From Neodontobutis hainanensis (lineage: Eukaryota > Chordata > Actinopteri > Gobiiformes > Odontobutidae): a stretch of DNA of 64,000 nucleotides. The DNA is taken from positions 124,001 through 188,000 of the forward strand of contig JALDNG010000452.1 in the NCBI GenBank assembly GCA_024349245.1, in the 5' to 3' direction. Below the pieces are notes generated by a model. It had not been told where the DNA came from. It did no database searches and saw nothing but the letters and a program-made list of their open reading frames with translations. Shown in pieces: positions 20,474 through 31,373 of the stretch. Within the stretch, counting starts at the first letter, position 1. Each line of letters begins with the position of its first letter. Position numbers and translations under genes: made by a program.

Positions 20474-22423
20474 ATGTTTTTTTCTTTTATGATTTATGTA
20501 ATTTTACTGGAAATTCATGGTGCTTTGAGTATAAAGGGAAACGTTGTAAGGGGAACAGAAGGCATTATTCACGTGGGCTACACACTACAAGGTGATGAAA
20601 TAATTTGCAACTGTAAAACCAAGGTTGGACACATTAGTAGTTTTGCTTTAGAATTTGAGCCATGTGGAAAAGAGGTAAAGAACATTGTTACATATGTGCC
20701 ACAGTTTGGAGTAGCATCCCAAGTATGTTCTGTTTACAGCGCGGTACAGGGCCAACATCAGAATAGCACAGAGGTTTCATTACATTGTAACTGGCCTGGT
20801 AGACCACAACATGGTAACATATATTGTAAATGTGTAACATTTCCTTTAGGTTATGCTTTGTCAAAACCAGGATACGACTGTGGCAACTTAAAGGAAATTA
20901 GTACAATTACCAGGACTCTTCCCTCAGCCAACCCTATATATCAGTCACTTCCATCTATTGTTCCAATACGTCCTGCTACAGTACAGCCAGCAGAACCAGA
21001 TGTGGAAGAAAACCTGGACATACTAACTTTTGAATCTAGATGGAATAAAACACTAACCAACATAGTTCAACCTCTAGGGGTGAAACCAGAGGATTGTGTA
21101 ATATGTGTGGTACCAAGACAAAAGTATATGGCTGTAGGAGTAGCTGTAAATAAAAAAGAAACTTGTGATGCTTATATCGTTATTAACCAAGCTGGTGTAG
21201 AAACTAAAGTATATCTAACAGAAATGGGAACCTTTTTACTGCACGTTGGCAAATTCTATCCTATCGTTGCCAGCAATATTTGTTTAATAGATTGCATTTT
21301 TCTGTCAATGATTAACAGACACTTTGCCTACATGAATCACCTGTGGGAGTCAAACTGTCCTAAACCACGTTACACACACAAGGAGCTTCAATTAGACCCT
21401 CCGGTTCGAGAGTGCCCCGCAGCGAAGGCTGCTGAGTTCTCCTGTATAAGGGTGGGTTCAGGACGAGCAAGGCTACCTTTCAGTTACCGTATAAAGTGTG
21501 TTCAGTGGATGGGAACTACTGATGACTCGGGTAGAGGTAGGTGGTTGGGAGAAATCATTAGCAGATTGGACTGGACTCCAGACATTTTCTTTGCATGTGG
21601 TAACACAGCAACATTAAGAAACAGACCAGGAGTAGATCAGGAGTGTGCTGTAGTTATGCTTGCTGAAAGAATTACAGTCATCACTAAAGAGGAGGATTTG
21701 AAAACAAGGAATAAGAGAGGAGCTGAGGATAACAGTTTTGGGATACCAATGGGTGTGCCTCCTGAATTTCAGGCCATTAGAGACCCTAATGGATGGTCTT
21801 TACTTGCTGCAATACCGTTTTTATCGGCAATAACATCGTCTAAACACAGCAAGTGGATTAATTATCTTTATTATACTCAACAGAGAATGGTCAATTCTAC
21901 GGCTAAATCGTTGCTAGCAATTGAACAAAAACTTACAGATGTCACTAGAACGGTGCTAGAGAATAGACAAGCACTGGATATTTTGCTGGCTGACAGAGGA
22001 GGTCTGTGTACTTTCATCAATGCGGATGAAGGGTGTTGCACCAATATAAAACAAATATCTGACATGTCAAATGTTTCTCTTGCTATCCAGGAAATAAAAG
22101 ATCTACAGACGGAACTTTCTGATTTAAATAATATGTTAAGTAAAGGCTGGTTTGACCAATGGGTAAATAACACTTTTGGACGATTTTCAGGTATAGTTAC
22201 TTCAATTCTGGTGCCTATGGCAAGTGTAATTATTTTAATGTTGTTATTCTGTATGTGTGTTCCATGCATAATAGGATGTATTCAACGACGGATGGAAAAC
22301 ATATTGCTTGTACATTCTACCAATTTTTATCCTACACTACTTTTGGATGAATCACCGAATTCAGAAAATGACGATGAGGAAAAAATAGGATTATATGTTT
22401 TTCCTGAGGATCTTGATATATAA
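20474..22423 (+). CDS. env: ERV B envelope glycoprotein, full-length open frame
   Basis: 649 codons from ATG 20474 without interruption. A signal peptide is seen at about 1-19 (hydrophobic MIYVILLEI). The surface subunit is Cys-rich with several N-x-S/T sites. A furin-type site R-N-K-R ends at residue 415. The transmembrane subunit has a hydrophobic stretch at about 440-454 (possible internal fusion segment), helical heptads at about 470-510, the Cys motif C512 with C521-C522 (CX8CC), a membrane helix at about 572-600 and a tail of about 45 residues. Gamma-type Env usually has CX6CC, so the spacing here is longer. No fusion activity can be claimed. Open although pol is broken, which fits a young insertion or preservation by selection. 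Confidence 0.92.
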   Translation: MFFSFMIYVILLEIHGALSIKGNVVRGTEGIIHVGYTLQGDEIICNCKTKVGHISSFALEFEPCGKEVKNIVTYVPQFGVASQVCSVYSAVQGQHQNSTEVSLHCNWPGRPQHGNIYCKCVTFPLGYALSKPGYDCGNLKEISTITRTLPSANPIYQSLPSIVPIRPATVQPAEPDVEENLDILTFESRWNKTLTNIVQPLGVKPEDCVICVVPRQKYMAVGVAVNKKETCDAYIVINQAGVETKVYLTEMGTFLLHVGKFYPIVASNICLIDCIFLSMINRHFAYMNHLWESNCPKPRYTHKELQLDPPVRECPAAKAAEFSCIRVGSGRARLPFSYRIKCVQWMGTTDDSGRGRWLGEIISRLDWTPDIFFACGNTATLRNRPGVDQECAVVMLAERITVITKEEDLKTRNKRGAEDNSFGIPMGVPPEFQAIRDPNGWSLLAAIPFLSAITSSKHSKWINYLYYTQQRMVNSTAKSLLAIEQKLTDVTRTVLENRQALDILLADRGGLCTFINADEGCCTNIKQISDMSNVSLAIQEIKDLQTELSDLNNMLSKGWFDQWVNNTFGRFSGIVTSILVPMASVIILMLLFCMCVPCIIGCIQRRMENILLVHSTNFYPTLLLDESPNSENDDEEKIGLYVFPEDLDI

Positions 22424-22557
22424 CTTTTTCCAACAGTATTGACTATGTGAACAGGGAAAGGATCAGGTTTGGGTGACGGCCTGTACAGGTCCATCAACAA
22501 CTGTGAAATTCCCTTGGTCCGAGTATTGTCATTGTAAGGTGATTCTTTTATAGAATC

Positions 22558-22568
22558 AAAGGGTGGAA
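22558..22568 (+). promoter_or_regulatory. ERV B polypurine tract
   Basis: AAAGGGTGGAA directly before the 3' LTR; it primes plus-strand DNA synthesis. One T interrupts the purine run. Confidence 0.85.
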
Positions 22569-23335
22569 TGCTATAAGTAAAATGTTATTTTAATCATATA
22601 TTGGAATGATATCCTTTTTAATATAGTTTGTATCCTTTTTAACCTAGTTTGTAGATGAGTTTTGGAGTGCTTATGACTTCATTGTAGTTATTAAGGGCTT
22701 TAGTTAGACTACCCACTGTAGGACATTGTACATGGCTTTGTGCCTCTTTGTGTGGACAGGATGCTTTGGCCATATAGACTTCCATACATGGACACACGCT
22801 GCTGCTTTGAGCCATATGGACTTCCATATATGGACACACTGCTTTGCTGCCCAGGAAACATCTGTTTTTTACTCTGAATGTATTCTTTGTTGCCCAGAAA
22901 ATGTCTGTGATTGGTAGATGCACCATTACCATGTAAGGTCACACTGCCATTGTATATAAACTGTGCGTTTACAATAAAGCTTTGAGAAGGAGAGAACAGA
23001 ACCACGAAACCAACGTGTTGCCTTTTGTCTCTTTCTCCCACTGATCAGTGCTCAGACAGCTGTGTATTGTACGTAACTGTTGGGATTCTAGAAACTGACT
23101 TAGCGGAGCGAGTTACGGACAATAATCTGAATATGATATCATTAGTTAGCGGGATGCTGACAGTAGCCAAGCAGTAGGTACTGGGTAAAAATAAGTTTGC
23201 GGAGCGGACTATCGAGCCCAGCTATAGCTCGGTAGATTAGCTAATCTGTATTGGTCAAGCAGGAAGCTGACTTCGGCCGAATAAATCCGGAAAAAAAACA
23301 TCTATTGACTAGCTAGAGTAAAAAACATTATTTCA
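22569..23335 (+). repeat. ERV B 3' LTR
   Basis: 767 bp, near-identical to the 5' LTR, with a 2-bp TG insertion (ACTGTGCG against ACTGCG) and two substitutions. It is followed by the CCATG target duplication and then ERV A sequence. Confidence 0.95.
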
Positions 23336-23340
23336 CCATG

Positions 23341-26300
23341 TTGTTTTTAGAATCAGAAAACTAAATGACAACTGAGGTTTGAGTATTGTTTGAAAAAAAT
23401 ATTGTCTAAGTAATTAGAGAAACTGAAATGAAGACAGAATAAATAATAACCAATGGGTTTTTGAAATGGTAATTTCTAATAAAGGTATATATCTAAAACT
23501 AAATAATAGATGCTAAAAGTAGTCATCTTTACAATAAAGTTTTAAACTGCAAGGTAAATGTGTAATCTGGGAATTGAAAACGTATCTATATGTTAAAACA
23601 TATGTTAAAACAATCTTGAAGGATTGGAGGTGGTTTATTTGAAAAGTTTAAGTTAAAGTGTTAAACTGTAAAAATGGTTAAAGTTTGAGAGCATAAGACA
23701 AAGTGCTCACTGGGTTTAATAACTGCTTGAAGTGATTTAAAGAGGAAAAAAAGTTTTTTTGATGAATCTGATTTAAGGTTGGAACAGACTAACACAAAGA
23801 GTCTGTCCTTTTGAACGGAATTGAATAATATTTTTGGTTGAACTTTGGAGCTGTTTATGAAAAACACTGAGCGAAATCTTTGGAAACTAAAGATTAAAAT
23901 TTTAAGAGGTTTAATCTTTGCATGTTTTAAATTAACATTACTAAATATTACTAAGTTCAATGGTGGTGAATCTGAGGAAATGAAGAGACGTGGTTTGTTT
24001 TATTTATTGAACACCTGGTGTTGAGACTGAGTTTTACAGAGACAGTGTGGAACAATTCTGGACTGAACAAACCCCTGAAGAATCGTTATTATAAAGGGTA
24101 AATGCAGAAAAATTAACACAGAACTTAGTTAATTTTATGAAAAGTCTTTCTTTTAAACGACAGTCACGTGGTGATGGAGTTTTGGAGGAGAGAGAGATGA
24201 GGTGTTTGAGCAGCTGAAGGAGGCTGTCCTGTTACAAGGTTAACCCCCCAAGGGAGGGGTCTGACCCAAGAGTTTTGTTTTTTGAGGATTTTATTTCTAA
24301 AAGAATTACTTTGAGGTGATTGAATAATATTCTGAGGATTTTCTAATTGGATTGAAAATTTAAAGTCTTTGGCTAAAGAGTTTTGTGACGATAGATCATG
24401 AGAAACTGGTGCTGATCTATTTTAAAGTCGTTATGTTTGCATCAACTGAATAAAATATTACTATGATTGCGGATGATACTACTTACAGTTACAGGTAAAG
24501 ACCTACAACTAATGGTAACTAAAATTAAAACTGAACTAAACAAAAGTAAGTTTAAATATAACAGAAACAACAGTGATGCTGTTTGGAAAACATAAAGAAG
24601 ACGAATAGTTAGAAATGATAATTGATAGACTGAAATTTTAAAATGATCAATGGCACTGGCCTTTCATTTTATGATTTTATGTTTATTGTTTTAATTTTTT
24701 TTATTGTTGTTTTGAGCCATGGGTTTCCCAGGTCTCAAAAAAGAGAGGGAGAAGAAGATTTAAACTGTATTAAAGTGAAGAGGTGATGTGTGTAAAAGAG
24801 TAATGTAGGGATGTGTTAATACAGTTAAAGAGTTTAAATAAAAATAAAGAAAAAGAAAGTTGACATGAAGGACCGTTCTGGAGGAGCACTGTTTGATCTG
24901 ATTGAACCTTTCAGATTAAATTAGATTTCCAGCAGAACATATCTGTGGATAAACACATTATCTGTGTTTCATTTTTATGGTTTGATCATTTTAAGAGCTT
25001 GTATGGTTTCGTTTGACGAAAGCCTGAAGGCACTTTCTATGGGTCTAAAAATGTCAGAGAACGTTTGATTTGTTTGTTTGTATTTTGTTTTGATGGAAGC
25101 CAACCACAGCAGGTACCGGCTTAGAAGGGAGGATTTGACAATTAATATAGCCACCAGTAAGAGCTAATATTAACATAGTCTTTGAACTTATAATTATCTT
25201 AGTTTACACCTGGAGTACACCTGTGAGCAGGGCCAGTGACAGGATGTCCTGTAACATCACTCTGAACCTGACAAACAGAGATCAGGGACAGGTGCAGTGC
25301 AGTGCAAAAGTCTGGAGGTTTTGTGGAAGTAAGACCATGAGACCAGCATTGCCTGCTGACCGGAAACATGTGTCCTTAAAGGATCCTCATTTTATTTGTT
25401 CAAATACAATGTGACGGAGAACATCGTGAGTAGAAACTCACACCTTAGGAATTAAACAGCAGTTCCATCAGGTTTCATTTGAGATTTACATCGACAAGAG
25501 GGGGGTTCTTCGAGGTGTCCTTAATGAATATAAGGCTAAAATTAAATTAGAATTGAATTTATGCAAATGTGGAATTAAATTAATTAGAGTTATAACCAAC
25601 AAAGGTTTATGAATTGCACAAGAGATGCTGTAACTGTGAATTGAGGCTGGAGATGAGTTGGACCTGGTCCAAGGACTGGACAGAACCAATAGCACTGAGA
25701 TGCTATGAGCTGAAAAGGTGGGATCTAAAACATGATGTCATCCAAGGTAACACAGGTCTAGTTAACAGCACAACTAAAGCCTTTAAGAAAGAGCTTCACA
25801 CTCTGCAGAAGAATTGGCAGAGTATTCTGGAATAGAGTAAGTGATTTTGACATGGTTTTAAAAAATAATTACAAAATAATTATGTGTTGAGATGTACTTT
25901 CATGTCTTCCATGTCTTATAACTTTTGTTTGTGTTGATTTCCATGTATCCGGAGCTTGTTGGTGAGATTGATGGATGTGACCATTGCTGGGTCAACATTC
26001 CTGGACATGCACCTGCCCAACGACTGTGGTCGAGGCTTTGACCTCAGATGAACACTTTGATATCTGAGGGACGTTAACATCTGCATGTTCACCAACGGGA
26101 CAACAGCTCCAGGACGGATCATACTACAGTCCTAAGGGCCGTATGGTTCATTGAAGTTATGATGCTTAAGAGAATGATTTTAATCATTAAGAATGTGCAT
26201 AAGTCTCACTCCATGTGTTTTTATTTCTGTGACAGGGACAGGCCAGAGATCTTGAGTCCGATGGGGCGACCAGCTTAAAGTCCGATGGGCCGACCAGCTT

Positions 26301-26674
26301 AACCTCTGGCATATTTTTCTACGCTTTTTGGAGTGACACTGTGTTTTGATTTATGGACTTTTATGAATTTGATTTTGAAGAATCAGTGCATGACTCTATG
26401 GAGTCCCATTTGATTGTAAACATATCCCGTATAATCATTTTTGTCTTTGATTTGAAATGTGTTTGAGATTCAGTTTTGGGATTACATATAGTTAATGCTT
26501 GATGTTTGTGTGTTGACGCCGCCTTGGGGCAAGGGGTGGACAAAGACTTTTTCCCAGCGTTAGGTCAAATGGTCAAGAGTACTAGGTCAGATGCCCTGCT
26601 GGGTTTTCGCTTTGTCAAAAGTAAACAACTCACACTCAAGCTAGTAGATTGTTTATGCTAATTGTTATCAGCAT
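23341..26674 (+). other. ERV A 3' interior, no recognisable retroviral gene
   Basis: About 3.3 kb, AT-rich, with short exon-like patches. At 25200-25330 a frame reads MSCNITLNLTNRDQGQVQC and is followed by GTAAGA (25328). At 25620-25835 a frame ends LHTLQKNWQSILE. At 26236-26300 a 28-bp direct repeat AGTCCGATGGG(G/C)CGACCAGC occurs twice. The Cys/N-x-S/T flavour at 25223 could be a scrap of a secreted or env-like protein, but no family is recognised. A LINE relic at 24465-24612 is listed separately. Confidence 0.55.
24465..24612 (+). pseudogene. Relic of a jockey/CR1-like LINE RT inside ERV A
   Basis: The plus strand encodes ADDTT and then, in another frame, GKDLQLMVTKIKTELNKSK. This parallels ADETT and GKDQQLLVTEITTELSKVK of the LINE at 10471-10830, followed by a remnant of the MLFGK motif around 24580. 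Short, frameshifted and on the opposite strand. Confidence 0.5.
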
Positions 26675-26687
26675 AAAGAGGGGGGAA
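26675..26687 (+). promoter_or_regulatory. ERV A polypurine tract
   Basis: AAAGAGGGGGGAA adjoining the 3' LTR. The same tract precedes the third LTR copy at 62070-62082. Confidence 0.92.
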
Positions 26688-27048
26688 TGTTATAATAATT
26701 TTAATTCCTATGTTTAGAGTTACTGGGGGCTTATAGTTCTCCTCAGGTCATGTCAAATTCATGTCATGTCCTTCGCTCTAATCCAAGCAGGAAGTAGACA
26801 TAACAAGACTGAGACATGGCTTGTCACGGACTCTTTCTCCTGGACCATTGTGAACGCTCTCACCAAGGACGCCACGGTGTTGTATATAATCCCATGTCAT
26901 GTTTACATCTTTAAGCAAACCTTCCGTTGTAACTGTGTCTGCTTTGCTCATCCTTGCAAGGATTAAAACTTGGCCATTGCTTGTTAAATTATAATCGGTC
27001 TCCGTGTCTCTCTGGTTAAATATAAGGATATAAAATATTCCTATAACA
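26688..27048 (+). repeat. ERV A 3' LTR
   Basis: 361 bp, TGTTATAA...TATAACA. It differs from the 5' LTR only around 26849-26875 (TGTGAACGCTCTC against TGTGTGCCTCTC, and one indel in GGACGCCACGG against GGACGTCCACGG). It is followed by the ATAGG duplication and minisatellite B. Confidence 0.93.
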
Positions 27049-28398
27049 ATAGGCCACAGAGAGACCAGAGGAGGCAGAGAGTCCAGAGGAGGCAGAGGCC
27101 ACAGAGAAACCAGAGGAGGCAGATGAGGCAGAGAGACCAGAAAAGGCAGATGCCACAGAGAGACCAGAGGAGGCAGCGGCCACAGAGAGACCAGAGGAGG
27201 CAAAGGAGACAGAGAGACCAGAGGAGGCAGAGGCCAGAGAGAGACCAGTGGAGGCATAGGTCACAGAGAGACCAGTGGAGGCAGAGGCCACAGAGAGACC
27301 AGTGGAGGCAGAGGCCACAGAGAGACCAGAGGAGGCAGAGAAGGCAGAGAGACTAGAGGAGGCAGAGGCCACAGAGAGACCAGTGGAGGCAGATGCCACA
27401 GAGAGACCAGTGGAGGCAAAGGAGACAGAAAAAAACAGAGGAGGCAGAGGACACAGAGAGACCAGAGGAGGCAGTGGCCACAGAGAGACCAGAGGAGGCA
27501 GAGGAGGCAGAGAGACCAGAAGATGCAGAGGAGACAGAGTGACCAGGGGAGGCAGAGGCCACAGAGAGATGAGAGAAAGCATAGGAGGCAGAGAGACCAG
27601 AGGAGGCAGAGGCCACAGAAAGATCAGAGGAGGCAGAGGAGGCAGAGAGACCAGAGGAGGCAGAGGAGGCAGAGAGACCAGAGGAGGCAGAGGAGACAGA
27701 GTGACCAGGGGAGGCAGAGGCCACAGAGAGATGAGAGAAAGCATAGGAGGCAGAGAGACCAGAGGAGGCAGAGGCCACAGAAAGATCAGAGGAGGCAGAG
27801 GAGGCAGAGAGACCAGAAAAGGCAGATTCCACAGAGAGACACGAGGAGGCAGCGGCCACAGAGAGACCAGAAGAGGCAGAGAGACCAGAGAAGGCAGAGG
27901 CCACAGTGAGACAAGAGGGGGCAGAGGCCACCGAGAGTTCAGAGGAGGCATAAAGACAGAGAGACCAGAGGAGGCAGAGAGACGAGAGGATGCAGAGGAG
28001 ACAGAGAGACCAGAGGAGGCAGAGGCCATAGAGAATCCAGAGGAGGCATAGTCCAGAGAGAGACCAGTGGAGTTAGAGAGAGTAGAGGAGGCAGAGTTCA
28101 CAGAGAGACCAGAGGAGGCATAGGCCGCAGAGAAACCAGAGGAGGCATAGGCCACAGAGAGACCAGAGGAGGCAACGGGGCAGAGAGACCAGAGGAGGCA
28201 GAGGCCACCGAGAGTTCAGAAGAGACAGAAAGACTAAGATACCAGAGGAGGCAGAGAGATGAGAGGATGCAGAGGAGGCAGAAAGACCAGAAAAGGCAGA
28301 TGCCAGAGAGAGACCAGAGGAGGCAGAGAGACCAGAGAAGGCAGAAGCCACAAAGAGACAAGAGGAGGCAGAGGCCACAGAGAGACCAGAGAAGAAAT
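27049..28398 (+). repeat. Minisatellite B, main block (27-bp units)
   Basis: About 1.35 kb of tandem GA-rich units. The core is GAGGCAGAGGCCACAGAGAG with CCAGAGGAG variants; units of 27 bp dominate, with 18-bp shortened forms. Because 27 is a multiple of three and the unit lacks stops, several frames on both strands stay open for hundreds of codons (for example a nine-residue ATERPEEAE repeat on plus and SASSGLSVA on minus). There is no start context, intron or unique flanking coding sequence, so I do not call genes. Confidence 0.95.
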
Positions 28399-28725
28399 AA
28401 CAAGTGGGTTTTTTTACATAAATATTTACAACCTCAAAAAAAAAATCTTATTTTTTTCTTGCCAAATCTCCTCCATTTATCAATTCCACCTTTATTTTCA
28501 TTCATATTCACTTTAGAGAATATTTAGATTAAAACTTCCATTCCCATCAGGCTCACACAGAAAGTTTTTAAATTCGCAAAAATTAAAAAAAGACTGAACA
28601 TTGTGTGTTATGCTATAAAAAAGATACTCTTTTTTTACAAAACATTTTGTCAATAAAATAGGATCAATACACCCACTTTCTTCAGTACTTTGGCCCATGA
28701 ATAAACAATGAAACAGTCTGTTTTA
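28399..28725. other. AT-rich unique spacer between minisatellite B and Satellite A
   Basis: Begins AAATAACAAGTGGG and is rich in A and T homopolymers. No gene or terminal repeats are seen. The first part (to 28604) is also present at 63796-64000, so it belongs to the duplicated segment. Confidence 0.8.
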
Positions 28726-31345
28726 AAAAACGTCTACAGTCTTTTCTAATGCACATCTACAGTCTGTTCTAATGCAAGTCTACAGTCTGTACTACTGCTC
28801 ATCTACAGTCTGTTCTAATGCATGTCTACAGTCTGTTCTGATAAACGTCTACAGTCTGTTCTACTACACATCTACAGTCTCTACTACTGCACTTCTAAAG
28901 TATGTTCTAATGCACATCTACAGTCTGTTCTAATGCAAGTCTCTAGTCTGTACTACTGTATATCTACAGTCTGTTCTAAAGCATGTCTAGAGTGTTTTTT
29001 AATACTCATATACAGTCTGTTCTAATGCTCGTCTACAGTCTGAACTACTGCACCTCTACAATCTGTTCTAAAGCATGTCTACAGTGTTTTCTAATACTCA
29101 TATACAGTCTCTTCTAATGCTCGTCTACAGTCTGAACTACTGCAACTCTACAGTCTGTTCTAAAGCATATCTACAGTGTTTTCTAATACTCATATACAGT
29201 CTGTTCTAATCCTCATCTACAGTCTGTACTACTGCACCTCTAGAGTCTATTCTTCTGCACATTCTCTGTCTGTTCTACAGGTTGTTTACTGTTTGTTCTA
29301 ATGCTCGTCTACAGTCTGTTCCAAAGCCAATCTAGAGTCTGTTCTACTTCTGCTCTGAAGTCTATTCAACTACACATCTACAGTCTGTTCAACTGCACCT
29401 CTACAGTCTTTTCTATTGTTAATAGATAATAATTGTCTACAGTCTCTTCTACTGCACATCTACAGTTTGTTCTAATGGTCGTCTAGAGTCTGTACTACTG
29501 GAACTCTACAGTCTGTTCTAAAACATGTCTACAGTCTTTTCTAATACTCATGTACAGTCTGTTCTAATGCTCCTGTAAATTCTCAACTACTGCCCTCTAC
29601 AGTCTATTCTTTTGCACATCTACAGTTTGTTCTAATGCACATCTACAATCTGTTCTAATGGAATTCTCCAGTCTGTACTACTGCTCATCTACAGTTTGTT
29701 CTACTGCAAGTCTACAGTCTGTTCTAAAAAACGTCTACAGTCTGTACTACTGCACATCTACAGTTTGTACTAAAGCATGTCTAGAGTGTTTTCTAATACT
29801 AATATACAGTCTGTTTTAATGCTCGTCTACAGTCTGTACAACTGCACCTCTACTGCCTGTTCTAAAGCATGTCTAGAGTGTTTTCTAATACTCATATAGA
29901 GTCTGTTCTAATGCTCATCTACAGTCTGAACTACTGCACCTCTACAGTCTGTTCTAAAGCTCATCTACAGTCTGTTCTAAAGCCAATCTAGAGTCTGTAC
30001 TACTGCTGCTCTAAAGTCTGTTCTAAAGCATGTCTACAGTCTTTTCTAATAGTCATGTACAGTCTGTTCTAATCCTCGTGTAAAGTCTCAACTACTGCAA
30101 CTCTTCAGTCTATTCTTCTGCACCTCGTCAGACTGTTCTACTGCACATCTACAGTCTATTCTAATGGACATCTACTGTATGTTCTAATGAAAGTCTACAG
30201 TCTGTACAGCTGCTCATCTGCACTTCTAAAGTCTGTTCTAATGCACATCTACACTCTCTTTTAATGCTCGTCTACAGTCTGTACTACTGCATTTCTACAG
30301 TCTATTCTTTTGCACATTGTCAGTCTGTTCTACTGGATGTTTACAGTCTGTTCTAATGCTCGTCTACAGTCAGTTTTACAGTCTGTTCTAATGCAAGTCT
30401 ATAGTCTGTTTTACTACTCATCTACGGTCTGTTCTTTTGCAGGTCTACAGTCTGTTCTAATAAACGTCTACAGTCTGTTCTACTGCACATCTACAGTCTG
30501 TTCTAATGCAAGTCTACAGTCTGTATTACTGCTCATCTACAGTCTGTTCTAAAGCATGTCTAGAGTGTTTTCTAAAACTCATATAGAGTCTGTTCTAATG
30601 CTCGTCTACAGTCTGAACTACTGCAGTTCTACAGTCTATTCTAAAGCATGTCTTGAGTGTTTTCTAATACTCAGATACAGTCTGTTCTAATGCTTGTCTA
30701 CAGTCTGTACTACTGCATCTCCTAAGTCTATTCTTCTGCACATTGTCAGTCTGTTCTACTGGACGTTTACAGTCTTTTCTAATTCTCATCTACAGTCTGT
30801 ATTACTGCACCTCTACAGTCTGTTCTAAAGCATGTTTAGAGTGTTTTCTAATACTCATATACAGTCTGTTCTAATGTTCGTCTACAGTCGGAACTACTGC
30901 TCATCTAAGGTCTGTTCTACTGCACCTCTACAGTCTGTTCTACTACACGTGTACAGTCTCTACTACTGCACTTCTAAAGTCTGTTCTAATGCAAATCTAT
31001 AGTCTGTTTTACTGCTCATCTACGGTCTGTTCTACTGCAGGTCTAGTCTGTTCTAATAAACGTCTACAGTCTGTTCTTCTGCACATCTACAGTCTGTTCT
31101 AACTGCACATCCACAGTCTGTTCTAATGCAAGTCTACAATCTGTTCTTATAAACGTCTACAGTCTGTTATACTACACATCTACAGTCTCTACTACTGCAC
31201 TTCTAAAGTCTGTTCTAATGCACATCTACAGTCTGTTCTAATGCTCGTCTACAGTCTGTACTACTGCATCTCTAGAGTCTATTCTTCTGCACATTGTCAG
31301 TCTCTTCTACTGGACGTTTACAGTCTGTTCTAATGCTCGTCTACA
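28726..31345 (-). repeat. Satellite A, reverse orientation
   Basis: The 23-bp unit appears as its complement (CTACAGTCTGTTCTAATGCA type). About 114 units with variants such as AGAGTGTTTTCTAATACTCATA, in blocks that recur. The array switches orientation at about 31345. Confidence 0.95.
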
Positions 31346-31373
31346 GTCTTTACACGAGCATTAGAACAGACTG
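31321..31373. repeat. Perfect 20-bp inverted repeat at the Satellite A orientation switch
   Basis: CAGTCTGTTCTAATGCTCGT (31321-31340) and its exact complement (31354-31373) flank a 13-bp spacer. It is the junction between reverse and forward arrays, so the satellite arms face each other. Confidence 0.95.

Larger units (their letters stand above)
15339..23335 (+). mobile_element. ERV B: class I (gamma/epsilon-like) ERV with pol deletions
   Basis: LTRs of 765 and 767 bp, tRNA-Leu primer site, Gag, protease, a 2H-like domain, RNase H, integrase ends, full env, polypurine tract, and a 5-bp duplication CCATG (15334-15338 and 23336-23340). It lies inside ERV A, so it is younger than that insertion. 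The LTRs differ at about three sites (15494 T/C; TG inserted at about 22963; 16031 G/A), so it is recent. The RT core and the integrase catalytic core are absent, so it cannot replicate alone. Confidence 0.95.
11705..27048 (+). mobile_element. ERV A: gene-poor endogenous retrovirus with full LTRs, nested ERV B inside
   Basis: Two 361-bp LTRs (11705-12065 and 26688-27048), a tRNA-Pro primer binding site just after the first, a polypurine tract just before the second, and a 5-bp target duplication ATAGG (11700-11704 and 27049-27053). After subtracting ERV B the interior is about 6.6 kb, yet no Gag zinc knuckle, protease, RT, RNase H or integrase is found. This is the layout of a large retrotransposon derivative (LARD), which depends on proteins of a relative. 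The host target was minisatellite B. Confidence 0.9.

Noticed and set aside
27016..28155. 379-codon minus-strand frame and a 258-codon plus-strand frame in minisatellite B
   Set aside because: Both follow from the 27-bp period without stops; there is no unique domain, start context or intron. The same holds for the copies at 62413-63552 and 62672-63448.
28726..31345. Regular 23-bp repeats resembling a CRISPR array
   Set aside because: Units are contiguous with no unique spacers, and the genome is clearly animal.
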